Below, in pieces: positions 1-9,441 of a stretch of 64,000 nt of DNA (position 1 is the first letter of the stretch; each line of letters opens with the position of its first letter). Below the pieces are notes generated by a model, which worked only from the letters and a program-made list of their open reading frames with translations, made no database searches and had not been told where the DNA came from. The DNA is taken from contig NZ_FOOY01000009.1 in the NCBI RefSeq assembly GCF_900113325.1, forward strand, positions 108,200 to 172,199, in the 5' to 3' direction. This stretch comes from Sporolactobacillus nakayamae (GTDB lineage: Bacteria; Bacillota; Bacilli; Bacillales; Sporolactobacillaceae). Position numbers and translations under genes: made by a program.

Positions 1-419
1 TTGTTGATTATGTTAGGGATTCCGAATGGCGCATCAGTCAAAAATCCTACTAAGTTATCAATTATTTTTTCCTGTTTCGTATTCTTCTGAATTCCCATCA
101 ACGTATGAATTACGGCATTTGGATATTTTTCCCGCACAACCTTATCTTTTATTACTTTTTTTCTCTTCCTGCCGTATTGAGACAGGGTAATTGATTCCCT
201 AATTATGGATTTTTCCAAACGTTCTTTATCGTCTAATAAATAATCAACACTAATGCCAAGTAAGTTTGAAATTAATTTTAAGTTTTCAACATCTGGAATG
301 CCTTTGTCTGTTTCCCATTTTGTAACAGCCTGGCGAGATACCATCAGCTTGCTTGCCAATTCCTCTTGAGTAAGTCCACCCGCTGCTCTTGCCTCTTTAA
401 TTTTTTCACCTAAAGTCAT
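1..419 (-). CDS. XRE-family helix-turn-helix regulator (partial, runs off left edge)
   Basis: The reading frame starts at ATG 419-417 on the minus strand behind a strong AGGAGG ribosome site (about 426-433) and stays open to the window edge, giving about 139 residues. Residues 1-60 form a Cro/C1-type HTH: GEKIKEARAAGGLTQEELA, then SRQAVTKWETDKGIPDVENL, then LLGISVDYLL. This is the canonical XRE DNA-binding fold. The rest is basic and ends at the edge in a poorly conserved region that could be a sensor or dimerisation part. The target is unknown; no partner gene is visible because the 3' end is outside the window. Confidence 0.85.
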   Translation of the reverse strand, partial: MTLGEKIKEARAAGGLTQEELASKLMVSRQAVTKWETDKGIPDVENLKLISNLLGISVDYLLDDKERLEKSIIRESITLSQYGRKRKKVIKDKVVREKYPNAVIHTLMGIQKNTKQEKIIDNLVGFLTDAPFGIPNIIN

Positions 420-895
420 AAAGTACTACCTCCTTAAATCGAACGATTCGAGCATTTAACTTGCTACACGTTCATTGTACTATGGAATTAATTTTTATTA
501 AGAAACGCTTTGTATCATCTTTGCAACGTTGCGTAGCATTCCAAAATTAATATTTGGATGCCTACGCAAAGGTGAAAGGTGGCGGCATGGCAGAACTGAC
601 TGGGCACGAAGAACAGGCTCTGGCGTCGACTGTTTCCTTACCACGGGGAAAACACCTACCGAAATCAATGAGTCATTGTTCACGCTCCAGACAAGGGCAG
701 CCGAAATTAAGTGCAGCAGGTAGAAGTCTATTATAGCTGTATTGGTGTGATTGTACTTCTGGAAATGAACGAAAGAAACAGCATACGCCATAGACCCAAT
801 TGACTATGGCGTATGCTGAACAAATACTTCTTTATTGTGGACGTAGCTTATAGCGCAAACTTTTTCTGTTCTCATCATAATTGACTGTTCTTTAA
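420..895. other. Intergenic segment bounded by two hairpins, no convincing gene
   Basis: No reading frame here looks like a protein: the open frames on both strands lack ribosome sites and overlap strong secondary structure. An imperfect inverted repeat of about 16 bp lies at 529-569 and a perfect 15-bp one at 779-818. The 210 bases between are richer in G+C than the surroundings. It could be a dispersed intergenic element, a structured RNA, or an insertion remnant. Confidence 0.5.
779..818 (-). terminator. Perfect 15-bp hairpin, probable terminator of ylaI
   Basis: Arms CAGCATACGCCATAG (779-793) and CTATGGCGTATGCTG (804-818) pair perfectly around a 10-nt loop. On the minus strand the stem is followed by a T-rich stretch (TGTTTCTTTC), which fits termination of leftward transcription from ylaI, whose stop lies 78 bases away. 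Confidence 0.55.
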
Positions 896-1108
896 TCAGG
901 AACGTTTGCTTTTCTTTTTCTCTTCGCTTATAGGAAGGTGCAACGTAAACTTTCCGGTCGCCCAACGAGCGCGGGTCCGTTCGCCAATTCTTTTGTTGCA
1001 CGAATCACAGAGATACGTATGAATCGGCCGATTTTTGAGCCGCTTAGCGATCGCGGATTGATTATCGATTTGACAGAGCTTTTCACATAGAGCGCATTTA
1101 ACTTGCAT
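896..1108 (-). CDS. ylaI: YlaI-like zinc-ribbon protein (DUF2197)
   Basis: This 70-residue protein has two CxxC pairs, CALCEKLC near the N terminus and CDSCNKR at residues about 34-40, with the YlaI signature RLKNRPIHTYLC between them. The pairs likely bind one zinc ion. A strong AAGGAGG site precedes the ATG at 1108. In B. subtilis ylaI also lies close to ylaN and ftsW, so synteny supports the call. The biochemical role of the family is unknown. The C-terminal tail is lysine-rich. Confidence 0.88.
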   Translation of the reverse strand: MQVKCALCEKLCQIDNQSAIAKRLKNRPIHTYLCDSCNKRIGERTRARWATGKFTLHLPISEEKKKSKRS

Positions 1109-1286
1109 GAAAAAACCTCCTTGGAGATAGTATAGCAGGTTTTGGTATAGTTAGTGAAGTACGGCAGGCTAGAGCCGTGTGACTAGTTGATCATATACAA
1201 AGGTGAATTGTGATTAATCTTGCATTTTAGCATAACAGAGGGTAAGATAAAATTTAGGCAAGCAATTGAGACAAGGGGGGAGCAGA

Positions 1287-1568
1287 ATGTCAGTCGAAAT
1301 AAAGATAGGCAAACGAGAAAAAGCCTATGAATTGTTGCAGGCCGACGCACAGAAAATTCTGAAGCTGATAGGAGTGCAGATGGATAATTTGACTATGCCC
1401 CAATGCCCCCTGTATGAAGAAGTATTGGATACTCAAATGTTCGGTTTGTCCCGGGAGATTGACTTCGCGGTTCGCCTCGGTCTTGTGCGTGCAGATGAAG
1501 GCAGAGAATTGTTGAGCTCACTTGAGCGACAGGTTTCCGCGCTTCACGAAGCATCGACACAGAAATAA
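1287..1568 (+). CDS. ylaN: YlaN family protein (UPF0358), iron-homeostasis related
   Basis: This 93-residue all-helical protein matches YlaN over its full length, including [17 protein letters not shown] and [27 protein letters not shown]. The start at ATG 1287 is chosen over an upstream in-frame codon because AAGGGGGG (1273-1280) sits at normal spacing and the resulting length fits the family. YlaN is important for growth in B. subtilis under low iron and has been reported to act on the Fur regulator. It stands alone, with a terminator just downstream, and precedes ftsW as in B. subtilis. Confidence 0.93.
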   Translation: MSVEIKIGKREKAYELLQADAQKILKLIGVQMDNLTMPQCPLYEEVLDTQMFGLSREIDFAVRLGLVRADEGRELLSSLERQVSALHEASTQK

Positions 1569-1589
1569 TATCAAATTGCTCAAACTTGC

Positions 1590-1623
1590 AGCCAAATCGT
1601 TGGGTGTAGTTTGGGCTTTTTTG
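1590..1623 (+). terminator. Rho-independent terminator after ylaN
   Basis: AGCCAAA and TTTGGGCT pair imperfectly around a roughly 18-nt loop and are followed by a run of T. The position 22 bases past the ylaN stop supports termination of ylaN. Confidence 0.6.
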
Positions 1624-1769
1624 TCTGCCGAACATTGAAATAGTGCCAGGTACCAGATGTGTTGAGCTGGTTGCTGATTTGAAAGCGAACAGAACCAATC
1701 AATACGTGTAACAATGATCTCTGGAGGTTTCCCGGGATGTAACGATTATGGATCAGACAGGTGAATCTC

Positions 1770-2936
1770 ATGTTGAAAAAGCTGTTGCATCATTATGATT
1801 ATTCTTTTCTTGTGGTTATGGTGCTACTGGTTGGCTTCGGTTTAATAATGATTTATAGCGCCGGTTCTGTTTGGGCGGGTCTATTTTTTGAGCAGCCACA
1901 GCCACCTAGTTACTTTTTTCTTCATCAGCTGATGTGGGTAGTAGCAGCAATGCCTGCAGCACTTGTAGGCTTACTGCTTCCCTATCAAGCGTATCGGAAA
2001 CTGGTCAAACCGCTGATTATTGTATCACTGTTTTTACTTTTAATGCTTTTTGGATTAGGAAACACTGTCAACAATGCACAATCTTGGTTTCATCTAGGTT
2101 CGTTTAATATTCAGCCTGCGGAGCTTGTAAAAATTACGGTTATTTTATATTTAGCATCTACTTTTTCTAATAAGCAGAATGCGATCGCCGACTTTAAAAC
2201 GTCGGTTCTTCCGCCGCTCATCGTTGTTATGATCTTTTTCACTTTGATCGCTGTTCAACCGGATTTTGGTACAGCAATGATTCTGATCAGCATCTCAACG
2301 ATTATGGTTCTTTGCGCAGGCCTTAGGACAAAACATCTTTTGTTTTTAGGCGGATTTGCCCTGCTTTTCGTTATGATCTTTTACAACAAATTTCTGAGCA
2401 GTAACCAATTGGGGCGTTTTACCGCTGCATACGATCCCTTTTCAGTTGCAGATTCCACAGGTCGTCAGCTGATTAATTCATATATCGCTATCGCCTCGGG
2501 CGGACTAACCGGGAGAGGTCTAGGGCAAAGTATCGAGAAAACAGGCTTTCTGCCCGAACCACAAACAGATTTTATTATTTCAGTAATAGGTGAAGAACTG
2601 GGTCTGCTCGGTATTTTGTTCGTTATTCTCTGTTTGGCTTATCTTGTACTTAGGGGTTTTGTAACGGCGATTCGATGTAAGGATGTGTTCGGCAGCCTGC
2701 TTGCGATTGGTATTTCAAGCATGTTGGCCATACAAACATTTGTCAATTTGGGAGCGGCTACGGGACTGCTGCCGATTACGGGTGTCACGCTGCCGTTTGT
2801 TAGTTATGGTGGTTCATCATTAATAATGATGATTTTTTCTGTATGTGTATTAATGAACATATCTGCATTTGTTAATATGAAAAGGTCGAACAGCAAAATA
2901 GAAGGGAAGAGAGAGATTGTTAAAGCAAAAGATTAA
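1770..2936 (+). CDS. ftsW: FtsW, SEDS-family peptidoglycan glycosyltransferase (division)
   Basis: A 388-residue polytopic membrane protein of the SEDS family, which polymerises lipid II with a class B penicillin-binding protein at the septum. It shows the family landmarks: QPAELVKI, QPDFGTAMI, the extracellular LPEPQTDFIISVIGEELG loop and the C-terminal TGVTLPFVSYGGSSL motif. I chose ATG 1770 because CAGGTGA at 1757-1763 is well spaced; GTG 1761 is an in-frame alternative. It ends 20 bases inside the pyruvate carboxylase frame, so the two are probably co-transcribed, the same neighbours as in B. subtilis. A second SEDS gene (spoVE) lies in the dcw cluster. Confidence 0.95.
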   Translation: MLKKLLHHYDYSFLVVMVLLVGFGLIMIYSAGSVWAGLFFEQPQPPSYFFLHQLMWVVAAMPAALVGLLLPYQAYRKLVKPLIIVSLFLLLMLFGLGNTVNNAQSWFHLGSFNIQPAELVKITVILYLASTFSNKQNAIADFKTSVLPPLIVVMIFFTLIAVQPDFGTAMILISISTIMVLCAGLRTKHLLFLGGFALLFVMIFYNKFLSSNQLGRFTAAYDPFSVADSTGRQLINSYIAIASGGLTGRGLGQSIEKTGFLPEPQTDFIISVIGEELGLLGILFVILCLAYLVLRGFVTAIRCKDVFGSLLAIGISSMLAIQTFVNLGAATGLLPITGVTLPFVSYGGSSLIMMIFSVCVLMNISAFVNMKRSNSKIEGKREIVKAKD

Positions 2937-5900
2937 ACGATTGTTGATCGCCAACCGTGGCGAAATTGCAATTAGAATTTGCCGTGCCTGCACGGAACTA
3001 GGCATTCGGACAGTTGCCATTTATTCCAAGGAAGACATCAGCTCCTATCATCGTTATAAAGCAGACGAATCCTATTTGGTCGGCCAGGGGAAAAATCCTA
3101 TTGATGCATATCTGGACATTGAAAGTATTATTGAAGTTGCCAAGGCGCATCACATCGATGCCATTCATCCCGGCTATGGCTTTCTTTCTGAAAATGCCGA
3201 CTTTGCACGACGTTGCGCTGAGGAAGGTATCATTTTTGTCGGACCAAGGCCAGAGCATCTTGACACCTTTGGCGATAAAGCAGCAGCAAGGGAAGCGGCA
3301 ATAAAAGCTAATATACCGGTTATTCCAGGGTCAGGCGGTCCTGTCTCTTCGGTTAATGATGTTAAAGAATTTGGAGCAACTCACGGTTATCCAATTATTA
3401 TAAAAGCAGTTCTTGGCGGCGGCGGACGTGGAATGCGGATTGTCCGCAGTGCGCAAGGTGTTGATGAAGCCTATGCGCGAGCGACTTCAGAAGCGAAGCA
3501 GACATTTGGCAAGGAAGACGTATACGTTGAAAAGTATCTGGATCATCCGCGCCATATTGAAGTGCAAATTATGGCGGATCAATCTGGTGATATTGTTCAT
3601 TTGTATGAACGCGATTGCTCTGTGCAGCGCCGCCATCAAAAGGTAGTTGAAGTCGCGCCGAGTCGCGGGCTAGGTGAGAAATTACGTCATGAAATATGTG
3701 ACGCAGCCATTCGTTTGATGAAAAGCGTAAATTATCTAAATGCAGGAACAGTAGAATTTCTTGTGACACCGTCGGGAGATTTTTATTTTATTGAGGTCAA
3801 CCCACGGGTTCAGGTCGAACATACAATTACAGAATTAGTTACAGGGATTGATATTGTTTCTTCTCAAATTCTGATTGCCGAGGGTTACGGATTACACGAG
3901 GATCCCGTCTTGATTCCGGAACAAAAGGACATTCGTACCTATGGATTCGCCATTCAATGTCGTGTGACGACGGAAGATCCAAGCAATCAGTTTATGCCGG
4001 ACACTGGAAAAATCGTCGCTTACCGCAGCGGTGGCGGCTTTGGCGTTCGACTTGATGCTGGCAATGCCTTCACGGGTTCCGTAATCACGCCATATTACGA
4101 TTCGCTGCTTGTAAAGCTTTCTACTTCCGCACGCACGTTCAAGAGTGCGGCAGTAAAAATGTTGCGCAACTTGAAGGAATTCCGGATCAGGGGTATTAAG
4201 ACGAATATCCCGTTCTTAATCAATGTGGTTCAGCATCCTGATTTTCTTGAGGGCAATGTTTCCACAACGTTTATCGATACGACACCGGAACTTTTTGTCT
4301 TTGATCGAATTCTTGACCGCGGTACTAAGATGCTGACTTATATCGGCAACATAACAATTAACGGTTATCCGGGTATCCCGAAAAATAAAAAGCCGGTTTT
4401 TGATGTGCCGCCGATTCCTGATGTTCGCCTTTCCGAACCTTATCCGGGAGGGACGAAACAGATTCTGGAACAACATGGCGCGCAAGGCGTTTCAGAATGG
4501 ATCAAAGCACAGAAACAGGTACTCCTTACGGATACAACGTTCCGAGACGCGCATCAAAGTCTGCTCGCAACGCGCATGAGGACAAAAGACATTATTCGGG
4601 TTGCGTCGCAAACGGCTCACTTGCTTCCTAATTTATTTTCAGAAGAAGCTTGGGGCGGCGCGACTTTTGATACGTGTTATCGATTTTTAAGAGAAGATCC
4701 TTGGGAACGTTTGCACAAAATCAGAGCGGAAATGCCAAATGTTTTGTTGCAGATGCTGCTCCGAGGCTCAAATGCGGTAGGGTATAAAAATTATCCGGAT
4801 AATCTAATAAAGGCTTTTGTTAAAGAAGCGGCAAAGCATGGCGTTGATGTCTTCCGGGTATTTGACAGCTTGAACTGGCTTGAAGGGATGCGTGTCGCTC
4901 TTGACGCGGTGATCGAAAGCGGAAAGATTGCTGAGGGGACTTTATGTTATACCGGCGATATTTTGGATGGATCACGGACAAAGTACAATTTAGATTATTA
5001 TAAAAAAATGGCGAAAGAGTTGGAAAACGCTGGCGCTCATATTCTGGGAATAAAGGATATGGCAGGTTTGCTCAAACCTGAGGCAGCTTATCGGTTGATT
5101 TCCGAGCTGAAGGATACGGTTTCTTTGCCGATTCATCTGCATACACATGATACAAGCGGTAATGGAATTTATACGTATGTACGCGCGATTGAAGCTGGTG
5201 TCGATATTGTTGATGTCGCCGTTGAAGCGATGGCCGGTATGACTTCTCAACCGAGTGTAAACTCGTTATACTATGCACTCAGTGCCAGCGATCGCAAGCC
5301 GGATGTCGATATAAACGCGCTTGAATCACTGAGCCACTATTGGGAGAAAGTACGTCAGTATTACTTCCCGTTTGAGAGCGGCATGAAGACATCTAATGCT
5401 GAAATTTATAAACTTGAGATGCCAGGCGGCCAATACAGCAATCTGCGCCAGCAGGCGATCGCTGTCGGGCTAGGCGAACGATTTGAAGAAGTTAAAGACA
5501 TGTACCGTCGCGTCAACCTTCTGTTTGGCGATATTGTTAAGGTGACGCCATCCTCAAAAGTTGTCGGCGATATGACTCTATACATGGTTCAGAACAATTT
5601 GACCGAAGACAATATCTACGAAAAAGGTCAGTCACTCGACTTTCCTGATTCCGTCGTCAACTTCTTTATGGGTGAGTTAGGTCAGCCCTACCAGGGATTC
5701 CCGAAAGAGTTGCAGAGTATTATTCTCAAAGGCAGAAAGCCGTTGTTTGATCGCCCGGGCAAACATCTTGAACCGGTGAATTTCTCAGACATTCAAGCGC
5801 GTTTGGAAGAAAAATTCGAACGCAAATTTAAAGATCATGAAGTACTGTCTGCGGCGCTCTACCCGAAGGTTTATACTGACTATCTGCATTTTATCGACAC

Positions 5901-6360
5901 ATTTGGTGAGACAACTGTATTGGGCACGCCGACCTTTTTCTATGGATTGCGCCTTGGGGAAGAGGTCTCCGTTACGATTGAAGAAGGTAAAATGCTGGTA
6001 GTGAAGCTAATCTCGATCGGTCATCCTCAGAAGGATGGCACGCGGACATTGTACTATGAATTAAATGGTCAACCGCGAGAGGTTTCAATTAAAGATATGA
6101 ATGTTGAGTCTTCTGAAGTCGCTCACGCGAAAGCAGAGAAGGATAATCCGCATCAGATCGGTGCATCAATGCCCGGAACTGTTGTTAAAATTTTGGTCTC
6201 CTCAGGTGAACGGGTTAAGAAAGGTGATCATCTGCTTGTCACTGAAGCGATGAAAATGGAGACAACCGTTCAGTCTCCTGTTGACGGAACGATCAAAAAG
6301 GTTTTTGTTAATGAAAATGATGTCATTGAAACAGGGGATTTGATGATCGAACTCAATTGA
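2917..6360 (+). CDS. pyc: Pyruvate carboxylase
   Basis: A 1147-residue single-chain biotin enzyme that carboxylates pyruvate to oxaloacetate with ATP and bicarbonate, feeding the TCA cycle and aspartate pool. Order of domains: biotin carboxylase (about 1-455, with the GGGGRGMR ATP grasp loop and EVNPRVQVEHTITE), carboxyltransferase (about 530-800, LLTDTTFRDAHQSLLATR, and the metal-binding HLHTHDTSGNG), conserved PYC domain, and a C-terminal biotinyl domain with EAMKME where Lys1113 is the biotin site. The start is TTG 2917 behind GAAGGGAAGAGAG, overlapping the end of ftsW. The length equals the full-length family. Confidence 0.97.
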   Translation: MLKQKIKRLLIANRGEIAIRICRACTELGIRTVAIYSKEDISSYHRYKADESYLVGQGKNPIDAYLDIESIIEVAKAHHIDAIHPGYGFLSENADFARRCAEEGIIFVGPRPEHLDTFGDKAAAREAAIKANIPVIPGSGGPVSSVNDVKEFGATHGYPIIIKAVLGGGGRGMRIVRSAQGVDEAYARATSEAKQTFGKEDVYVEKYLDHPRHIEVQIMADQSGDIVHLYERDCSVQRRHQKVVEVAPSRGLGEKLRHEICDAAIRLMKSVNYLNAGTVEFLVTPSGDFYFIEVNPRVQVEHTITELVTGIDIVSSQILIAEGYGLHEDPVLIPEQKDIRTYGFAIQCRVTTEDPSNQFMPDTGKIVAYRSGGGFGVRLDAGNAFTGSVITPYYDSLLVKLSTSARTFKSAAVKMLRNLKEFRIRGIKTNIPFLINVVQHPDFLEGNVSTTFIDTTPELFVFDRILDRGTKMLTYIGNITINGYPGIPKNKKPVFDVPPIPDVRLSEPYPGGTKQILEQHGAQGVSEWIKAQKQVLLTDTTFRDAHQSLLATRMRTKDIIRVASQTAHLLPNLFSEEAWGGATFDTCYRFLREDPWERLHKIRAEMPNVLLQMLLRGSNAVGYKNYPDNLIKAFVKEAAKHGVDVFRVFDSLNWLEGMRVALDAVIESGKIAEGTLCYTGDILDGSRTKYNLDYYKKMAKELENAGAHILGIKDMAGLLKPEAAYRLISELKDTVSLPIHLHTHDTSGNGIYTYVRAIEAGVDIVDVAVEAMAGMTSQPSVNSLYYALSASDRKPDVDINALESLSHYWEKVRQYYFPFESGMKTSNAEIYKLEMPGGQYSNLRQQAIAVGLGERFEEVKDMYRRVNLLFGDIVKVTPSSKVVGDMTLYMVQNNLTEDNIYEKGQSLDFPDSVVNFFMGELGQPYQGFPKELQSIILKGRKPLFDRPGKHLEPVNFSDIQARLEEKFERKFKDHEVLSAALYPKVYTDYLHFIDTFGETTVLGTPTFFYGLRLGEEVSVTIEEGKMLVVKLISIGHPQKDGTRTLYYELNGQPREVSIKDMNVESSEVAHAKAEKDNPHQIGASMPGTVVKILVSSGERVKKGDHLLVTEAMKMETTVQSPVDGTIKKVFVNENDVIETGDLMIELN

Positions 6361-6385
6361 TCCTGTTTAACTGAGAGAAAAGGAA

Positions 6386-6429
6386 AGAGACCCAAAGTGG
6401 AAAGTTCTCCATTTTGGGTCTCTTTTTTT
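6386..6429 (+). terminator. Terminator after pyc, likely bidirectional
   Basis: AGAGACCCAAAGTGG pairs with CCATTTTGGGTCTCT around a short loop and runs into seven T. It lies between the converging pyc and ctaA genes; the minus side is also pyrimidine-rich, so it may stop both transcripts. Confidence 0.85.
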
Positions 6430-6457
6430 ACTGATTTTCTAATATGGGAGTAAGTGA

Positions 6458-7381
6458 CTATCTGTTGAGTGATGCTCCGGATTTGGGGCGCCAACCAAAA
6501 AGAATCAAAATTGTTAATATACCAAAGAAGGCGGTGACAAATAGCGCGTGTAGAAGAAGAAACAGCAAATTCATCCTTGTCGTAATAATAAAAATACCGG
6601 ATACTGCCTGCAATGAAACAGAAATAAGTGCCAGAAAAAGCAAATTCGAAAGCTGTACTTCATTTTTATATTTTCTGATTGAAACAATCAAAGTGCCAAT
6701 CAACCATGCAAGCAGAATGAACGCGAGAACGCGATGCAAATAGTTTACGCCGGCTTTGCTGATCAAAGGATCGGGAAGCAGACGGCCATTGCAAAGCGGG
6801 AAGTCAGTACACCCAAGACTTGACTCTGTGTGACGCACAAAAGCACCGGAATAAATAAGAAGATACGAATAGATGCCAAGTAATACGAAATTCCACTTCA
6901 TCGGTCTCCGCACTGAAATACGGAACAAGTGCCGATCCGGGTCGGCATCCTCGAAAACGAGACAAGTGAGTAATACCATGCTGGCGAATGATAACAGAGA
7001 GATTCCGAAATGGAGGGCGAGTACGATTGATGATTGTCCCCACAAGACAGCAGCCATACCCAAGAAGGCTTGCAAAAAAATAAAAAAAACGGAGGCAGCG
7101 ACGAGGAAACGACCGCACCATACTTTCTTGAATCGAATCCATAACCAAACAGCTTGCGTTACTACAAGTATGGAGGCGATTCCTGAAACCAAGCGATGGC
7201 TGTACTCAATCCATGTTTGATGTGCTTTAGCATTTGGAATGACTTGACCGTTACACAGCGGCCAATTATTTCCACAGCCATATTCTGAACCTGTATTGGT
7301 CACTAGTGCGCCCATGAGAACAACGATGAGCACTGAGAGCATGCCGGCGACGCTTAAAATTTTTAAAATACGGTTTTTCAT
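6458..7381 (-). CDS. ctaA: Heme A synthase CtaA
   Basis: A 307-residue membrane protein of the COX15/CtaA family with eight predicted helices, which oxidises the heme O methyl group to make heme A. Two internally repeated halves each carry a Cys pair (YGCGNNWPLCNG and LGCTDFPLCNG) and conserved heme-ligand histidines (IEYSHRL, LALHFGI, NYLHRVL, LLLHALF). ATG 7381 is chosen because AGGTGA lies just upstream; a longer frame would add 17 residues without a ribosome site. It is transcribed divergently from ctaB as in B. subtilis. No oxidase structural genes follow, which is unusual. Confidence 0.94.
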   Translation of the reverse strand: MKNRILKILSVAGMLSVLIVVLMGALVTNTGSEYGCGNNWPLCNGQVIPNAKAHQTWIEYSHRLVSGIASILVVTQAVWLWIRFKKVWCGRFLVAASVFFIFLQAFLGMAAVLWGQSSIVLALHFGISLLSFASMVLLTCLVFEDADPDRHLFRISVRRPMKWNFVLLGIYSYLLIYSGAFVRHTESSLGCTDFPLCNGRLLPDPLISKAGVNYLHRVLAFILLAWLIGTLIVSIRKYKNEVQLSNLLFLALISVSLQAVSGIFIITTRMNLLFLLLHALFVTAFFGILTILILFGWRPKSGASLNR

Positions 7382-7432
7382 ATGTATCACCTGATTTCTG
7401 ATTTGAGTCTTGCTGAATGCCTGGCACCGCAT

Positions 7433-7717
7433 TCACTATTTTAGCAGAATAAAAAAATTTTATCTTATACTTCGCTCATTTTGTATCAAGCAAGCAAAAA
7501 AATAACACGTAATATCCACAAAACGAAACACATCATCACTTATTGTGTGATCAATATCATTGAGTTAATCGTAAGACAAATGTGGATTGATCATATATAA
7601 TATGAATTGTTAGTGCAACACCGCTAAAAGCGGCTCGTTGCTTAAGAAGCAAAAAGTGTTTCCTTTACAATATAAAATTTATAAATAGCGACTATTAAGA
7701 AAGAAGGCTTTGTACCT
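7433..7717. promoter_or_regulatory. Divergent ctaA-ctaB promoter region
   Basis: Rightward, TATAAT at 7596-7601 has AAGACA at 7573-7578 as a weak -35 with 17-bp spacing, leaving about 110 bases of leader before ctaB. A TGTGA-N6-TCATT site at 7546-7561 resembles a Crp/Fnr box (8 of 10 positions), but this is weak evidence. In B. subtilis this region is controlled by ResD; I cannot identify ResD sites by eye. Confidence 0.45.
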
Positions 7718-8644
7718 ATGAGAGGAATCGGATCGAGCGAACAGGTATTAGAATCAAGTGCCGCAGCGCCGTGGAGAAGAAACGTTCAGGATGTATTAAC
7801 AACTGTAAAAATTGGAATTGTAAATTCTAATTTAATGACAGCGTTTACCGGCGTTTGGCTTGCTTTATCGTTTAATGGGGAAAGTCTATGGACTTCGATT
7901 ACACCGGTCCTTTTTGTCATGCTCGGCACAGCGCTGGTTATAGCGGGTGGGTGTTCGTTAAATAATTTTATAGATCGGGATATCGATCCTTTAATGAACC
8001 GAACGCAAGAGCGGCCTTCTGCTACGGGGACAATGAGAGGAAAAACTGTGCTGATTATGGGCCTCGCGTTATCGGTCGCCGGTTTGATTTCGTTATTGGC
8101 GGCTTCAGCTACTGCAGCGGCATTTGGCTTATTGGGGCTTCTTGTGTATGTTCTTGTTTACACGATGTGGTTGAAAAGAAGTTACTCAATGAACACTGTA
8201 GTAGGCAGTATTGCTGGCGCTGTACCACCAATCATTGGATGGGCGGCTATCGATCCTTCACTAAATTCACCGGTCCCATGGATTATGTTTCTTGTTTTGT
8301 TTCTTTGGCAGCCACCACACTTCCTAGCGCTCGCAATGAAGCGTGTGGAGGAGTACAGATGCGCCGGAATTCCAATGCTACCGGTTATTGCAGGCTTTGA
8401 AGTTACGAAACGGCAAATGATATTCTATGTAGCCGTACTTGTTCCAACCTCACTGCTCCTTTACTCAATTGGACCGGTATACATGGCAGGCGCTCTAATA
8501 TTGAGCTTTACTTGGCTAGGGCTTGCCATTTATGGATTGCTAATCAAGGATACGATCAAGTGGGCAAGAATAATGTTTGTCTACTCATTAAACTATATGA
8601 CCTTATTGTTTTTAATCATGATCATCTCAACCTTTTTTAATTAA
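7718..8644 (+). CDS. ctaB: Protoheme IX farnesyltransferase (heme O synthase) CtaB
   Basis: A 308-residue UbiA-superfamily membrane enzyme that adds a farnesyl group to heme B to give heme O, the substrate of CtaA. The prenyl-diphosphate-binding motif NNFIDRDIDPLMNRTQERP (about residues 86-104) and the second motif region LWQPPHFLALAMKRVEEYRCAGIPMLP are clear. The first 25 residues are polar and cytoplasmic. A rho-independent terminator follows at once, so no oxidase genes are co-transcribed, unlike the ctaBCDEFG arrangement of B. subtilis. Confidence 0.95.
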   Translation: MRGIGSSEQVLESSAAAPWRRNVQDVLTTVKIGIVNSNLMTAFTGVWLALSFNGESLWTSITPVLFVMLGTALVIAGGCSLNNFIDRDIDPLMNRTQERPSATGTMRGKTVLIMGLALSVAGLISLLAASATAAAFGLLGLLVYVLVYTMWLKRSYSMNTVVGSIAGAVPPIIGWAAIDPSLNSPVPWIMFLVLFLWQPPHFLALAMKRVEEYRCAGIPMLPVIAGFEVTKRQMIFYVAVLVPTSLLLYSIGPVYMAGALILSFTWLGLAIYGLLIKDTIKWARIMFVYSLNYMTLLFLIMIISTFFN

Positions 8645-8652
8645 TCAACAAA

Positions 8653-8688
8653 GAAAAGCCGAGGAAATTAGTCCTCTGGCTTTTTCTT
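8653..8688 (+). terminator. Terminator after ctaB
   Basis: AAAAGCCGAGGA and TCCTCTGGCTTTT pair around AATTAG and end in a T-rich tract, 9 bases past the ctaB stop. Confidence 0.85.
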
Positions 8689-8807
8689 TAGTTAGTACGA
8701 AATGTCTCGATCATCCGCTTTGTAACAGCGAGAACGAGACTATGTTTGACATATCTCCAAAGGACGAACCATACACTTATCTTGACTGTTGTTAGAGGGG
8801 GCATGTC

Positions 8808-9341
8808 ATGCTGAAGATAAGGGAAATTCATGAGCAAGAAGCGGAGAGACTTTCTAATCTGTATCATGAAATACACACGGAAACATATGAACTGGGCTTT
8901 GAGCCCGGAAATGGACGTGTTGAGACGCTTGCATCGGAACTACATCGGACAACGCAAAGCAAAAGCGCTTATTTTATCGGCATGCTTGAGCGCGCGGATA
9001 TCGGGTTTGCTGTCCTCAAAGGGCATACGTCACGTGAAATGGCGCATCTGGCTCATATCAGCATCGGTTTGTGCAGGGATTGGCGTGGCAAGGGTTACGG
9101 TAAGAAGATGCTCAATTCCGTGGAAAAATGGGCCTTGGCACATCAGTTGCGCAGAATTGAAGCTTGTATTGGGTTAGATAATCGACCGGCACTGTTTTTA
9201 TTTGGTGCTTCGGGATATCGAGTCGAAGGGATCCGCAAATCTGCTTTTATTAAGGATGGAATGATGACGGATGGTTTTTACATGGCCAAAATTCTGAAAG
9301 AAAATGAAGAAGATACTAGAATTAAGGAACTTTTATGCTGA
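8808..9341 (+). CDS. GNAT-family N-acetyltransferase
   Basis: A 177-residue acetyltransferase of the GNAT fold. The acetyl-CoA binding signature RDWRGKGYGKKML (about residues 93-105) and the downstream NRPALFLFGASGYRVEG segment are typical, and the C-terminal FIKDGMMTDGFYMAKIL resembles RimJ/RimL-like and SpeG-like members. The acceptor substrate cannot be inferred. The start ATG 8808 follows GAGGGG at 8794-8799. It occupies the position where B. subtilis has ctaC-G and ylbA-ylbB, so it is a lineage-specific insertion here. Confidence 0.87.
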   Translation: MLKIREIHEQEAERLSNLYHEIHTETYELGFEPGNGRVETLASELHRTTQSKSAYFIGMLERADIGFAVLKGHTSREMAHLAHISIGLCRDWRGKGYGKKMLNSVEKWALAHQLRRIEACIGLDNRPALFLFGASGYRVEGIRKSAFIKDGMMTDGFYMAKILKENEEDTRIKELLC

Positions 9342-9441
9342 AGTTCAGTAAATGTATTAAGAAAGAATAGGATTTTACGGGTTTATGAAGATAAGGTTTT
9401 GGTTAAGATGGGACTGGATAGTCAAGGAGGAATTCGATTCG

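Noticed and set aside
498..791. 97-codon minus-strand frame left of ylaI
   Set aside because: It spans both hairpins, has no ribosome site and an unnatural composition; treated as non-coding.
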